Source: Podospora bellae-mahoneyi (taxonomy: Eukaryota; Ascomycota; Sordariomycetes; Sordariales; Podosporaceae). Taken from it: a DNA stretch of 64,000 bases. Location of the stretch: assembly GCF_035222275.1 (NCBI RefSeq), contig NW_026946360.1:496001-560000 (forward strand), in the 5' to 3' direction. The position numbers were made by a program, and so were the translations under genes. Below the pieces are notes generated by a model. The model had not been told where the DNA came from. It saw only the letters and a list, made by a program, of their open reading frames with translations, and searched no databases. This document shows, piece by piece, positions 1-13,400 of this stretch (position 1 is its first letter; each line of letters opens with the position of its first letter).

Positions 1-3000
1 CACTTAGGCATTCACTCCCGTCCGCCATCCCACCACCACCCGAGAACCCAAGGCGAAGGCCGCCGTGTGTGTTATTTTTTTCATGTGCGAGGGTGAAGGT
101 CATGCAGCGGCCTCTCCAGAGGGTGCAGCTATACCTTTTGTCAAGACAAGACTCTTTTCCCTTCTGCCTCCTGTGTACGCAAAGGTGCACGATGTGGGCG
201 AGGCCGATTTCACAGGACAGGGGGGCGGTGTGCGTGGTGGCTGAGTAGCGGTATGCGCAAGACGATTGGGCTCCGGTACGTTCCCCCGCTTGTTATTTTC
301 TCAACTTTTTGTCTTGATTTGAAGAGCTCAAAGTTTGTTGTAACACCAAGAACTGAGATCTCCAACTTGAACGGCGAGAGCCGAGACCGATAAGGCTTCC
401 CGTCACTCGAGTGTCGTCAAATCCGGGGGAGATGCACTAGACATGATCATGATGTAAGTTGCACATCTGGGGAAAAGGTACATGGATTATCATTATAACC
501 GTGATTGTTATCCACGCATCCGCAGTCCCCAGCCTCTATAATGAAAATCCCCCAAGACCGTGGTAACTCACTCTTACCTTGGCCCTGAGCATATCCTCGG
601 CCGTACCCACAATGTTTGATCATGTTGCAGCATTCATCTCTGCTGAGTCGACGTTTTGAGCGCCGAAGGCCAAGAAAAGAAGCTTGGGGAAGCCGCCCGG
701 CCGAGGGAGTTAGGAGGAGTTACGACAGGCGAAAGCAGCAACCTCACCATGATGATGATAGCGTGCTGGAAAGGCCTCATCATGTTTCCACTACTTCCTT
801 GTTTTCTTCGTTGCGATGGATGATTATCACGGTTGCGGAAAAGGTCTCGACTGACCTCATTACTTGCTTTTCAGTCCCACACCAGTTCCCAGGAGCAACG
901 TGAGACGTGTATCCAGCAATCTTGGGGGTGGCGCGAGCAGAGATAAGCATCGACGACACAAAGTGTGGAGGTTCGGGCAGAATGTGGGGAGAGATTCGAT
1001 GGGGCATGGACGAGACCTCGTCCAACCCTCGGCTGACGAATTTGATCGCTTGCTCCTCGGCCCTACCCATTATTATTGCTATTCGCCAACAAAAAGCTTC
1101 GATCAAATAACAAACGAAAAGGAGAACCTCGTATCGCCGCGCAAACACTGCGAAAATAACGCCGCTCATTTGCGGCACTTGCAACGACTGGAGAAGCCAT
1201 ACTCGACGCCGCCCTCTTGAAAGAGGTATTGGGGAGCCTCCTTCCCTTCTGTCAGGGGTCCTCTCACGTCACTCCCAAAATCCGGGGTACCTACTGGAAC
1301 ATCTTGGGGACCTGGGGATGCGATAAGCCCCAATCGGGCCCAAGGCGCCACATTCCTTCCACTCTGAGGTGCGACCGGCTCGGAGACCAAATACGCTGAT
1401 CACCCATTCAAAGGCCAATTGCTTCTTTAGGATCAAACTCGAACTGGCCATTTCACATTCTCCGGGGCTGCTCCAGAGGATTTGCAGCTGTGTACCAGAA
1501 GCTCCTGTTCTGGCGTGATGCTCCTGCGTTGACCTTGGGTGTGTCCAGATGTTGTCGCTTAACCCGCATTTTTTTTTTTGGAAGAGCGGGCGTGGGGGTT
1601 TGCGTCACACCCCTTCCAACCACAACGCTTTAATCACCTTGCACCTCAGGCACCGGATCACATCACCTCAACACTCAACTAGACCAGGGGATAGCAGAGG
1701 TGACAGTGACTTGTCACCACGGGTCACTGCAGAGATTTGAGAAAATCAGAATATTCACCACTTGACTGTGTCTCAGTTATCGACGAGGGGGTTCTGATAA
1801 TTGACATCAGACCTGGAGTTGATTGACTCACTGAAGCCTTGGCACTAACCTAAAGGGGCAATTGCTACCCTGGCCTGTGGCTGCCGCGCGTTTGTCCCTC
1901 AAGGTGCTCTTGCGGATCCGCTGTGCTGGCAAAATCCATTTTTCTGCCTGAGGGCTTCTTTGGCTTTCAGCTTGTTGTTGGGATCACACAAGAATGTTCG
2001 TATCATGTGGTCTCCTTTTTCTGGGAATCTGATGGGAGAGCCCGCCCCGCCGAAACCGGTTGAAAGCGGCAGTTGGTCTTTGAAGGCAGCCTTTCAGCCC
2101 TAAGCACCAGTTTGACTTTGACAACCATCGCCCACAGCGAGTCAGAAAAGAGCCGCAACTGCGAATCTCAGGCTATCCTCGACCCTTCCCAGCAGCTGAC
2201 TGTTTCTATGGGACGGGCTCAACATCTTCCGGGGATCTGGGGTTGTTCGCAGCTTTCACCGACGACAGGAGCCAAGCAAAGCGTTCGGGGTGGACTGGTT
2301 GACAGGCTGAAGGCTTCTCTGAGCAGGCTTGCACCTGGCTTCATCAGCACAGTATCTCCGAGCTGTCACACTCCAGTCGCCAGTGGGAGGAAGCCATATC
2401 CCCTGTCGTCTGGCGGTCGCAACGACGATTACAGCACAGTCATCGATGTTCTTCAGCAGTCTGAGCCCTAATGTTTCGGGACAGTACCCGAACCCTGAGA
2501 GCCCGAAGCGCGAGATAAAGAGAAACGACGGCCTTGTCGCGAGTCATTAATAGCGCCGGTTCGAGATCTCGGATGATGCCGTGATCCACAGAAACACCGA
2601 GGATCCGCCCCAGAAAAAAGGTTGACGGGCTAGAGACAAGAAGCTGGAGAAATCCGACGGAAAAGGACGCATCTCTTTGTCGCTCTACCCCAAGGACAAC
2701 AGGCACCACGATGACTGCTGCGTGCCTGGTCCCGACGTTCTGAATGGGCGGCGGCTGCACTCATGCAACGGAGATCGATCGCCCTGAGTCGTCAATTTAG
2801 CCGGCGGCTCCGCGAGCGTTTTCCCTAGCTTCCACGCAGCAAAACCCGGTGCAACTCGTCGGGTTTGGACGAGTGACAGCATGATCTTGTGGGGCCCCAG
2901 GGCAGTCCAAGCATTGCACCAGGACGCTAACGGGCGGAGGTGTGGAGGGACAGGTGCAACTTTTTTCTGCGGCCAAACCAATCCCCCGGGGCACTTCCAC

Positions 3001-4250
3001 CAAAATACTCCCGTTCGAAGGAGCCGAGAAACTCCGAGACAGGCGTTGCCATGTCCTGATAATTTTCGCTCTTATCGCAGCCAAGACCGGGGTGGTAGGA
3101 GCATGGGAAAACAATTTCCTCGCTTTTAGTTTTGCACCTTGACACCGCATGGACATCGCAGTCTGCTGCTAAGCTCCGTCACGGCGGATGGTGATTATGC
3201 TGGAATTGGAAAACGAGGGGCGGGTGGGAGTTGTTCCATGGTCCGAGTTTGGAAAGCGAACCTCCCACGCACCCTGATCAGCCTCACCAACGACAGCGGG
3301 GCTGGGGTTCATGAGACCCGAACACCGCTTCGGCACGGGGAGAGGTGGGCTATATCCCATCTAATATCCGAAGGTACCCCCCGCGTTACGCACGGCTGTC
3401 ACTTTCTCGGCGTTTGTTGAGCCTCTTCTCCTCGGTGGCACGTGTGGGAGGGGACTCCCTTTTGTGGTTTGCCCGGGATAGCAAGGTCCGCTATCCCAAG
3501 GCGATGTCAAACGTGGGTGTCCCTTCTTCCGCGGCGCAAGCATGGGATGTGAGCATCCCATGTCGGAGATTTCCATCCAGAAAAGCCGTCGGCTGGTTCT
3601 TCTTGGCTTACCGCTTGATAAAACGGGCGAGACCGTCAAAAGCAGTCCCCCCACTAAAGAGGTTCTCCCCCCGGGCCCTTGGGGTCCTACTGTACCAGGC
3701 TAACCTCCATCTGCCCTCGGCAAGGGGTCGAAAATCCGGGGCGCGGATTGCCGACCGAACGTTAGACCCCAACCACCACTGGTAGATGTTTCTTTTCTTG
3801 GGAGCTCCTCCTGCACGGCGGGGAAATGACGGGATGCTTTGGCATGTGAACGAGGCCCGTCGTCACTGTTGTCGCCGTCGCCATCAACCTTTCGTTTTTT
3901 GTCGGATTAGCTCAAGCGCCAGGACAGAATGGCCAGATATTGGCCTGATAAGGAGCTACAGAGTGTTGGCGTAATGTCAGTGACGTGGTGAAGTGCAGTC
4001 CATGGCGATCACCATGACTAGAAGGGGCGGAATTTTTGAGCCTTCTACTCTTAGGGAAAAGACCCGGCACGTAGGGTTAGGTGGCTTGCAGTCAGATTGT
4101 TTTGATGAGCTATGGGATGGAGATTGCTTCATCAACATGTGCCAATGACATCATACAAGGGCTCAGGAGGCTACGAAACATGTGATACACGCGGCTAAAT
4201 CTTGCCTAGTTACTGTTATAAACTTGAACATTATTGGAACCTCCCATGCA
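1..4250. other. Intergenic stretch without a recognisable gene
   Basis: The stretch is GC-rich. Its open frames are short, lie on both strands, overlap one another and lack recognisable domains, plausible splice chains or coding-type low-complexity patterns. The longest, about 146 codons on the plus strand near 3345-3785, resembles no family I know. No RNA gene, repeat array or mobile element was recognised. A gene ending or starting left of the window could own part of the first few hundred bases. Confidence 0.5.
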
Positions 4251-4340
4251 GCGGGTTTAGCTCAGTTGGGAGAGCGTCAGACTGAAGTCAACTTCAGGAA
4301 GTCAATCTGAAGGTCATGTGTTCGATCCACATAAACCGCA
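4251..4340 (+). tRNA. tRNA-Phe(GAA) with a 17-nt intron
   Basis: A full cloverleaf can be folded: acceptor stem at 4251-4257 with 4333-4339, D-arm with the AGTTGGGA loop, a TCAGA/TCTGA anticodon stem and a T-arm with TTCGATC. The anticodon is GAA, inside the loop CTGAAGA. A 17-nt intron follows position 37, the canonical place for nuclear tRNA introns. It contains CTTCA, which can pair with TGAAG of the anticodon loop, as in other eukaryotic pre-tRNAs. The A and B boxes are intact, and T runs lie at 4346-4349 and 4353-4357. One acceptor pair, G5 with A68, is a mismatch; from memory, Neurospora tRNA-Phe has the same feature. Confidence 0.95.
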
Positions 4341-4921
4341 TCTTCTTTTGCATTTTTGCACCCATAAACCCCATCTAGGACTTTGTTTTGTAGAGGGTTT
4401 AAGATGAAGAGGAAGCTTCAATCAAGACTGTGTTGTGTGCCTTTTTGTGATCGGCATTGATGCCCCTGATGTGGCGGAAATGCTTCATGGTCTCTCTCTT
4501 AGTTTTACTCAACAAACGGCTCTTCCGCCAGCACGCCGCGCTTGATGTTCGGTGCATTATGCACTGCGGCTATTCTCACGGTCTTGTATCGCGAAATGAG
4601 ACGAAACGTCGCTTGTCTTCATCTCATCTCAGCGTCTGGCAAGAGCATCCGCTGTGCTCCCGCCGTCGCCTAAATTTTAGGGAGTCGCTGGCTGCACGTG
4701 CCTTGGCCCTTCCTCTGAGCAATGCGTACGCTCTGGCGGGCCGATTCCCCGCTCTTGCCTGCAACGATCAATGGTGAACTGGCAGAGCTACCAAATTTTT
4801 GGTGCCAACAGGCTGCAAACCCGATTCAACCGTTGACCGCCCTCAAATCGCCTGGAACCATCTCCGCCCAAAGCACGGGAGAACAGCGGCCGTTGCTTGA
4901 CATGGTGATGTCGACTCCTCC
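4341..4921. other. Promoter and leader region of the Rad55-type gene
   Basis: This 0.6-kb stretch separates tRNA-Phe from the first coding exon of the recombination gene on the same strand. I see only short, unsupported open frames. It presumably holds the promoter and 5' leader. No specific operator was recognised. Confidence 0.5.
4346..4357 (+). terminator. RNA polymerase III terminator of tRNA-Phe
   Basis: Two T runs (TTTT, then TTTTT) begin six bases after the end of the tRNA, the usual form of a polymerase III stop signal. Confidence 0.8.
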
Positions 4922-6588
4922 ATGATGGATACAATCCATGGCTCAAGCCTTGACCTTTCCTCAATCCGTAAGACCCAAGCAACCCAACACTCTGCCCAGA
5001 GGCTCCTTTTGCGACCCAACTCGGAATGCCAACCCAAAAGACAGGAAAAAAAAAGATTAACACTTGTCGGATCTAGACCGTCTTCCTACCGTGTCGGCTG
5101 CACAGGCCCTGGAAGACTTTGAAGGGACCCAGAACCACCACATCTCCACCGGCCTTCCAGTTCTCGATGCCTCAAATGGCATCCAGAAGGGCAGTGTGAC
5201 GGAAATATGGGGGCCCCCGGGCGTGGGAAAGACAGCATTCGGGTATCTCATCCTCCCTGCACCCACTCCCCTCATCCGTGCGTGCAGTAAATGTAACTGA
5301 CACCTCGATCTTAGAATCCAGCTCACTGCTAACTGCCTTCGCGAAGGCGGCGGAGTCGTCTGGGTAGGTCTGTTTAGCCTCTTCTCCCTTTCAACCCATT
5401 CCAGTCGGGCCTTGGCAGTCTCTTATGGTCAGGCACTTATACGGATGCAGATGGCTTTCACCGGATGTCCATTGAGCGGTTGCACCAGGTCGTGGACTTG
5501 AACTCTGAGGAGGGGCAGATCCAACCATTAGACAAGTTTGTTCACTATAGCTGCCCGACCTTGGTTCATCTCATAGCCCTGCTATGTCGGCCCACGGCGT
5601 CTTGTATCCCAGAGTGGACATCATTGATTGTTGTTGATTCCCTTTCGGCGTTGGTCAACCATGACGTTCTCAAGAATACAGACCTGAGGCAGGCCCCTCA
5701 GACGAAGCATAAAGATACCCGAGGTACGTTTTTCGGCGCGGAGATCCAATAAGCCTGAGACTGACTTTTTATGTAGCACCAATACCTGCAGAACGCAGAA
5801 TACAGGCACTTCACTATATTTTGAGCAACCTTCAAAAGCTGGCAGCAACCCGGGATGTGGCTATTGTCATCCTCACGCAGTGCGCCACAAAGATGCAGGC
5901 GGAACGTGGTGCAACCTTGGTTCCCGCCATCAATGCAAGCGTCTGGAGACAAGGTATTGTCTCGAGGATTGCACTGTTCAGAGACCGGCTTGAAAATGAC
6001 TTCGAGACTTCCACTGCTCTGCGCTTTGCGTTCATCCAGAAGCTGAACGGAGTTGACAAGCATGCGGATGATGCAGCCGCACTCTGCGGGTTCCATATTG
6101 AGGCAGTATGTTTCTTTGATTGATCAGTAGTCTGGGTCTGATATTATTGTCTTCTTTGCTAACTTTGCTACGACAAGGCCGGTTTGGTTCCGGTGGAGTA
6201 CGACCAGGCTTCAAGCCCCTTGAGGACGATGTCAACGCCAGCAGGTGTCCAAAAACGCAAGCTTGGGGATACCGGCTTCGAGATCGCCGACAGCGAGGAC
6301 GAGGGTGACGATGATGAAGATTACGGTTGGGACCTAGAGCCAGATGCCCTCCCACCTATGCCCTCACAATGGCAAGGCAGCGAGGACATTTTGCTCACTC
6401 GGGAGCCGGAGAGCAATGCGGATTTGCTTGATGAGGGCGTACAAGGGGAATCAGACGATGGCAAGGACCCAGAATCAACGCCGGTTGTCAACGATAGCGA
6501 GGATGATGACGACGAGACTGAAAACAATGATGATGATGAGGGGAAGGATGTCGACAAGCATGAAAATGTCGACGACCGCGTATCATAA
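4922..6588 (+). CDS. RAD55: Rad55/Rhp55-like RecA-family recombination mediator
   Basis: Six exons (4922-4967, 5077-5242, 5315-5367, 5451-5723, 5777-6105, 6178-6588) join in frame to 425 codons. The open frame beginning near 5061 has no ATG. A short first exon ending at GTAAGA supplies MMDTIHG and keeps the phase, so that start was chosen; the second ATG at 4925 is equally possible. The protein has a RecA/KaiC-type ATPase fold. Walker A is GPPGVGKT in exon 2, and Walker B is LIVVDSLSAL in exon 4, followed by a conserved ILTQCATKM strand. In yeasts Rad55, with Rad57, helps Rad51 filaments form during homologous recombination. The last exon adds a long acidic tail of about 135 residues rich in D and E, with the motif IADSEDEGDDDEDYGW, as I recall from filamentous-fungal homologues. 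Another Rad51 paralogue (Rad57 or Xrcc3 type) is the main alternative. Confidence 0.8.
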
Positions 6589-9500
6589 ACCTTGCATCTG
6601 TCGGGCCTTCTCGATACCATGGGCTCACTGAAACCCATCTCCACGCAACCGTTACGGCGACCCGCTCGCTACCTAGGGCGAAGGAACAACGGGTCGGCTC
6701 CACAGATATCGGGCCAACTCAGGTTTCGTCTTCCCACCATTAGGGTGCGTGCTCCTCTTGTCACCCGGGATCGGGGTGATCGGATAGAGCACCACACTTT
6801 CTGTTTTCTGAGCGTTGCTGGTGGTTTGTGCCTGCGCCTGGCGGCGGATAGGTAAAATGCAGGGGAATGTGCACACATCACGCAATCAGCACTCAAATTC
6901 TGCCGAAGGCGAAAAATAGGGATGTATGCCCGAGAGGTTAGAGACGTTGTTGCCGAGCGGCGGCGGCTATCATAAGCGATCTTGGTTGCAACGTGGCCCC
7001 TTATCTCGCGGTAGCGGCTGTCTGGACGCCCGCTTTGATGCTCTTTGCCGACCGTCCACTGAGCCGTGTCAGAGCTTTGTCAATGACAAGCACAGGTAAA
7101 AATTCAGGGAGGCCCTCGTTTTCTGAACTGAAATTCGTCAAAAGATGTCTTCTTCCTGTGCGGATGTTGTGTTCAGAGGTGATATCGAGAGCAAGAGCAA
7201 GGCTAGCGGTGGTGTCACTGATATCGGGTAGGCACATATCCCTCCGTTCTCTACTCTCGCCTAAGCTGTCATATCCTCGTCATATTACCGGGGGGCAAGA
7301 AGAGATCACTTACAGATTGTTGGGATACATGCCTACCTACAGGTACTCTAACACCGCCTCTACCCGGCCGGCCGGCCGGACTATCTCTAGTTCTTGTCTA
7401 TGCATGTCTATCTATCTGTTCTATCCAAGTTGCCCGCACAATATATCTATCTGCATACACATGCGAGGACAATCAAAATCCCACAATGCAAAGCCAATTA
7501 ATTAATCTAGCGTTTCCCCTTTACATGGCTGCGCAGCGGAGTTGATGCGGAGTGTAGTGTACCTGTCGGAGGATTAATTAGATTGGGGGGGATGGCGGGG
7601 GGGTGATGCTACGATGCTTGGAAACTCTAGAAGGGTCGAAATGCGGGTTGTGCCGAATGGGGCTTGTGGCTGGCAATCTGTGTATGACGCACAATCTACT
7701 CAGGAGAGTTGTTGAAGAAACTTGATTAGATTTATCGCGTCATCTGTTTTTTCTACCATGATCCTTTGAGGTTTGGCGAGGAATGTGAAAAGCCTACCTA
7801 TGATGTCGAGTGAGTACAACATCCAAGACATAAGGAGGATGAAAAAAACAGCCGAGAAAGCGTAGGCTCTACACCTGTCTCGAACCAAGCTCTTGTTGTT
7901 TTATTATGGAACTCTTCCACCGAGTTGGTCGGGGTGCAGATGGGGCGGTTCCCTGATATGCAAGGTGCAAGAGAGCGAGCGAGCGAGCGAGGACTAGGGT
8001 GAGGGGTTTGTTTAGCATGTGCCTCTACTACTCTTGTGTTTACTGTTACTCTCGACTATTTGGTTAAGTGTTTCTCAGTCTTTCCAAAACTATTGCTTGT
8101 TTTTCATCATTCTTCCTGTCATCAGGAACTCGGAGGAGGTTGGTTTTACCTAATCCTCTGTTGATGGGGGTGTGAAAAAAAAGAAGAAGGGTTACATCCA
8201 CCCTCCCATTTCTTCTACCCTGCAAGGTGAGCAACAAAGTGTACATCTCCCTCCATCTGTACCTACATAGTCAAGTGTAGGTCCGGATCCGATCCGATGC
8301 AGGCATACGTACAAATACATACAAAAAGTGACGTGCCCAGGGATGTGCCAACGATCGAACCATTTACCCCACGTGGAGAAGCCAGAATCGCATCATATCA
8401 GCCCACCTCATCGGGATTTCCCCCATGCTATCGACAATAAATCAAGAAGAAGAATTGCGGAGGTGGCGGTTTCTCACGCTTTGTTGAGAGGATGATCTGA
8501 GAAAATGGTTTCTTGACTTGGGGCGCCGCGGGAAGACCCGCTTTCTCATCTTGCTCTTTCGACATCCAACCGCCCGCAGCCGTTTTTGACAACGGCGACG
8601 GCGTTGATCTTGTGCAGTAGCGTGGTGTTTTAGTGACCGTTTTTACTCAATTTTATTTTTCGTGACAAGCAAGTCAAAGTCAAATTGTTAAAAGGGCAAT
8701 GGCATGATATGGCGTGTGTGTTCCCCGCGTTTTTTTTCTTTCTTTTTTTTTTCTATTTTTGCATGTGCAGTGAGATTGATGCGGGCAAGCGAGTGGCCGA
8801 AACCATCAGGCGGGGAAAAACTGATGCTTCGATATTGATGGGAAGGAAAGCTGTTGATGAGCGGTGAATGATTGATGATGATCTGACTGGGGGAGGGTGT
8901 TGTCCTGATGTCGGTACGTAACCTGCCTTTGTTCTGCCCGCCTCGTTCGATACAAGTTGATACCTGATATCCGCGGACAGCTAACTCCGGCCCGAGAAAG
9001 CCCCGGCTGTTCTCGTTATGAAAAGAACTGACCATGATTTGACATCTTGATCTGCCCGGTCTCGAATTTTGTTCCTACCCAGCCCGTCATTTGCTGCAGA
9101 AGAGGAAGTGAAATGTCCGAGCCTTGCCTGCCTACGTAACAGCACGTGTTATCAAACTGCTCCGGCCCATCACGTAGTCCTCGCTTGGCTCCTTGCATAC
9201 CGACCTTCCGCAAGAGTTTATCGTCCCGTGTCTCGGTGAGCTTCCATCTCACATATTTTCAGATCGATCATATTACATCATCGCGGTGACAATATATGTA
9301 GGAACGGACACACAGACCAGACCGGCAAGACTAGAACACACACATGGGAACCGGAGAAAGAGAGGCAGAGGAGTTTCAGATCGCGCTCCCGCTCCCGCCC
9401 CTCAAGGATCTACATCGGATTGCTTCCCCGAGTGACTTGAACCATGGGAGTCGTCAGCCTGTAAGGCTCTGACCCTTTTTCATTCCTTGTTGCATTGGTG

Positions 9501-10141
9501 AGTGAGAGCCGCAGCGGCTCGACACCGGTCAATCAATCAAGGTTGTCGTTACCTCTCTGTTGTGCTGGAGTTCATGTAGGTACTTGGGATTGTGTTTGTA
9601 GCACCATCTGACCCGGTATTTTATGGTGTTTGGTGTTGGTGGACATGATGCGGACGGACCTGTTCGGACGATTTGAAGGGAAGTGATGTTGCGGAGACGG
9701 GAAGGAGGGAACAGGATGTTGTATTCCGGCCGCTGGCACCGTCTATCGGTCCACATATCGAAGGCTTCGCGGAAAGAACGATGGCAGTGTAGGCGTACCA
9801 GATGCTGAAGAGGTCCCGACCATGACCCTCTCTTCGATGACAATGAAGAGACTCCTTAATAAAATTGTCTTTTAACGTATGGATCTCAGGGGATGTGATG
9901 AGCTGGGTTATACGCATATATCAATGAAATGAGTCAATCGATGTAATATAGACTACCTGAATTGGCACTATTGTTTCATAGGGAAGCCGATAAGAATTCT
10001 GGCTTCTAGCGTAGCGATGGGTTCTTGCTGTGAGGTGCACAGGGATTCAGGGGTCACCCCAAAGTGCTAAAGGGATCCACTGCCACGAAAATCTTCAAAA
10101 AGAAATCCAAAAATCAACCCAATGAGTTTTCAAGATTTAAA
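6589..10141. other. Long intergenic stretch between convergent units
   Basis: About 3.5 kb separate the Rad55-type gene from tRNA-Arg(ACG). Open frames are short and scattered over both strands, without recognisable protein families. The region includes a CCGGCCGGCCGG run near 7367-7378, a GAGC microsatellite near 7973-7991 and homopyrimidine tracts near 8730-8760. I see no RNA gene, transposon or repeat family here. Confidence 0.5.
7973..7991. repeat. (GAGC)n microsatellite
   Basis: GAGC is repeated four to five times in tandem. It is a short simple repeat with no evident function. Confidence 0.8.
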
Positions 10142-10232
10142 CGATCCGCCCAGGGGTCGAACCTGGAACCTCCTGATTACTTGAATCTTGAAAGAATCGT
10201 AGTCAGACGCGCTGCCATTACGCCAGCGGACC
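10142..10232 (-). tRNA. tRNA-Arg(ACG) with a 19-nt intron
   Basis: Read on the minus strand, the acceptor GGTCCGC pairs with GCGGATC. The D-arm is GCGT/GCGC, and the anticodon stem TCTGA/TCAGG encloses CTACGAA, giving anticodon ACG. The T-arm is CCAGG-TTCGACC-CCTGG. A 19-nt intron lies directly after position 37. A34 would be edited to inosine to read CGU, CGC and CGA codons. T runs on the minus strand occur about 30 bases downstream (A runs at 10097-10101 and 10109-10113 on the plus strand). Confidence 0.93.
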
Positions 10233-10472
10233 TTGTCTCTTATTGAAGCTTGGTGTCGGAATTGCTCACTATCACAGGGCATACATTGTTTCTCGCCTTG
10301 TTGAAATTTTTTTCGATAAACATACCCAAAGAACTGCCCAATATAATGATTGCTATGCTTATGCTATACAAAGAAAAAGACTTGCGGCGTCAGCCTGAAT
10401 AATGAAGAATCCCCAATCCACTCCCATTCCAACGAAGAGAAGCCCCCCTTCCTGTCTTGTACGAAAACCAGA

Positions 10473-13400
10473 TCAATCACTTGTAGCCTTCTCGCCCTTC
10501 TCCTTCCTGTTGACAACCGACTTCAAAACTTGCAAATGCTCCTCCGTCACTCTGATCGCCTCCCGGAGCTCTCTCTCAGCCATCCTCTCCTCCCGCAGCT
10601 TCTCCTCTACCGTCCTTGGATCCACGGTCCTCTTTCTCGGGGCTGGCATACTACCACCGTTCAGCCGGTCCAGACCAGCTCTCTCCTCAATCCATTCCCA
10701 CAGCTCACTTTCCTCTCTGCTCCACATTTCCTCGTAAGCCGCAATTCGCTGTGGGTAGTTTGCAAACCCGATGTCGCGGCCATAGGGTACTGGTCCTTGT
10801 CGAGTACCAAACCCGAACCAGCTAGCCACCAGCAGACCGACAAGCAACCCGTACACCACATTTCCGGTAAGAATAGGCCTGATGAGATCAAACACGGGCC
10901 TGAGGAAAGGCCGCACAGGCTCAAGCAGACCCCAGCTCTCCTTTACTGACGCCTTGGCAACACTCTCAACGTCGCTGGCTTGGTTAGAGGCCAGCGCGGA
11001 CTTCGCCTTGCGTCCACGCTTCTTGCCACGTGCCCCTGCGGCAATACCGAGAGTGCTAGACCGTGGTCGAGAAGAAATGGCTGCTCGCAGACTGGCAAAA
11101 AGATCTTTGCAGTACTGCGTCTGTCCTTCGTTTGCGCCCTTCTCAATGGGACCTACGCCGATGATGTTAGCAAATCAGCATTGACGACTGGCATCTGAGA
11201 AACAACATACCCTTCAGCCAGCTCTTGCCAGACCACTCGATAGTGCAGTTGATCTGAACACGAGTGCCATTGTTCTCACCCCACGTAAGACAATACTTTG
11301 TCTTCACCACAAATATGTTGCCACTTGGTACATCGGGATTTTGCGTACTGCAAAGCACGTTGACAGACTTGTCGAGGTCGATGGATTCCAGCTGCTCCGT
11401 AACAATACATTTCGTCTGCTTGGGTCCTATCGAGGCGTTAAGAGGTTTGATGTAGGTGAACGTCCGGGACTTGACCTCCCCAGTGAGACCTCGCTTGTCC
11501 TCCATCTGGAGATCCAGACATTTTTGGTCCACGGTCAGAAATTTGCCCATCCATGCGGCCGAGCCAGGTCCAAAGAGCAAGTTATAGACTTTGCCCAACG
11601 GCGCCGGAATAGTTTCGTCGCCCAGAATCTTCTCATAATGTGTCCCTTCATCCCCGCACTCTGTCGGGGCGTGACTGGTAGGACCTGGGAAATCACCACC
11701 ACTTGTGGGAGCATTGTCGTCAGCCTTCTCCGAGGGCACTGGACCAGATACCTTGCGAGTGGCTGTCTTATCAGGGCCCTCTGAGGTTGCGTCCGCAGGC
11801 AAGCTTGCTTCTTGGCTATCCTCCTCTTCCTCATCCTCATCATACACATCGTCATTATCGTCATCCCCATCGGCACTCTCGTCATCGGATCCGGATATGC
11901 TCTGGCTCCCTGCCACAGAGACGTTCTCCACATCAACCTTTTCGGTACGGTCGCCGCCCGGTTCCTCCAGACGGACGCCATTGAGAGAGCTCTGGAGGTG
12001 AGGATGACCAAGCTTCCAGATTTTGATGATGAGATCGTATGTCGTGTCGCGGCTCGCAAAAGAGGCAAAGATATGCTTGGCATGTAGGGTAGAAATCTCC
12101 AGGCCGTTCTTGAACACCAGCGCCGTACTCCGCTTTTCAACTGAGACAATCTCGTCAAAGCTCATCACCAGCGTCGTCACCCAGCCCAAGATATTGCTGC
12201 TAAAGCAGAGGTGTCCTTCTGAGATGTATAACCGGCCATGAGCGAGGATTTCACGCTGCAGAGCACAGCTGTAGTCCTCAATCAGGTAATCGTCATCGGG
12301 CACGCTTTTGAAAAGGTTATGAAAGTCACGGTTGCGCTTCTTAGTAGCGACAGCAAATCCAGTAAGTTTCGGGGTGCTTCCCGCAGCATTCGGGTTAGCC
12401 ACCGAAGAGTTGGCAGCTGAAATAGCAGCGCCTATGGCGCTCCCAGATGTGTTGTGTGTAGCTATGCTGCTGCCTCGCTTCCTGCGATGACCAAGAGCAC
12501 TGCGAATGCTTCCGCTCCGGTGAACCCCTGATCTACCCTCATATACACTCCCTGCTGGTGGCGTGCGATCTCCGTTGGCAGAATACACCGATCTCGGCCG
12601 CGAAAGATGCGACTCGTCCACAATTTCCGTCACAGCGGGATGGGGGTCCGGGGCTGAATCTGATCGATTCCGTGGATCAGGATCCGCAAATTTTGAGGCC
12701 ACAGGACTAGGAGCATTGCTCGGTGTCTCGGAAATACCGAGCTGGCTAAGACTGAGATCGCCCATGCCTAGCGTTTTAACGGCTGGCTCCTTGGATTCTG
12801 AAGACAAATCAGGAATGGATGAGGATTCAACCTCGACGCCGTCTTGCTGCTGTTGTTGCTGTTGTGTGCTGTCGGTTTCCTGAGACGGTGTACCGGCCCT
12901 AGACTTCGTCCCGGGAGCTAGATTCGCCGTTGATATGGTGCTACTGAGCGAGTTGGCAGTATTTTGGACTGCTGAGAACATGGACGAGAAGAACGTGGCA
13001 GCTGGGTTCGGTGAAACTGGCCCAGCTTCCGGCGTTGGCGTGAGAGGGGCGGATGTTATCGTTGACAGCTTGCTTGGGCCTGCATTTGACCCCGCTCTTC
13101 TTCGTTGCGTTATCATATTCCCCACGGGAGACGCATTCGCCGGACGACGAGGGCTGCTGCTGGTCGCCACGATGACGGGCAGCTGAGGATCGGTTGGTGT
13201 GGGAGGGGTATTCACGATCACTGGCGGAGTCGGCTCTCCATGTGGCGGAGTCTGTGGTGTTCGCGGCGGGGCTTTCAGAGGTTCCAACGTCGGACCGCGT
13301 GAAAGGGCACGGTTTCGGCCGGTCGAGGCTCTGGCTCCAGACTCTGGGTTGGCCGCTGGCGAAGACTCGGGCACAGTCTTTTCGTCACTGGAACTCTTTT

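Noticed and set aside
7973-7991. GAGC tandem repeat considered as a CRISPR-like or regulatory array
   Set aside because: The unit is 4 bp with no spacers; it is a plain microsatellite.
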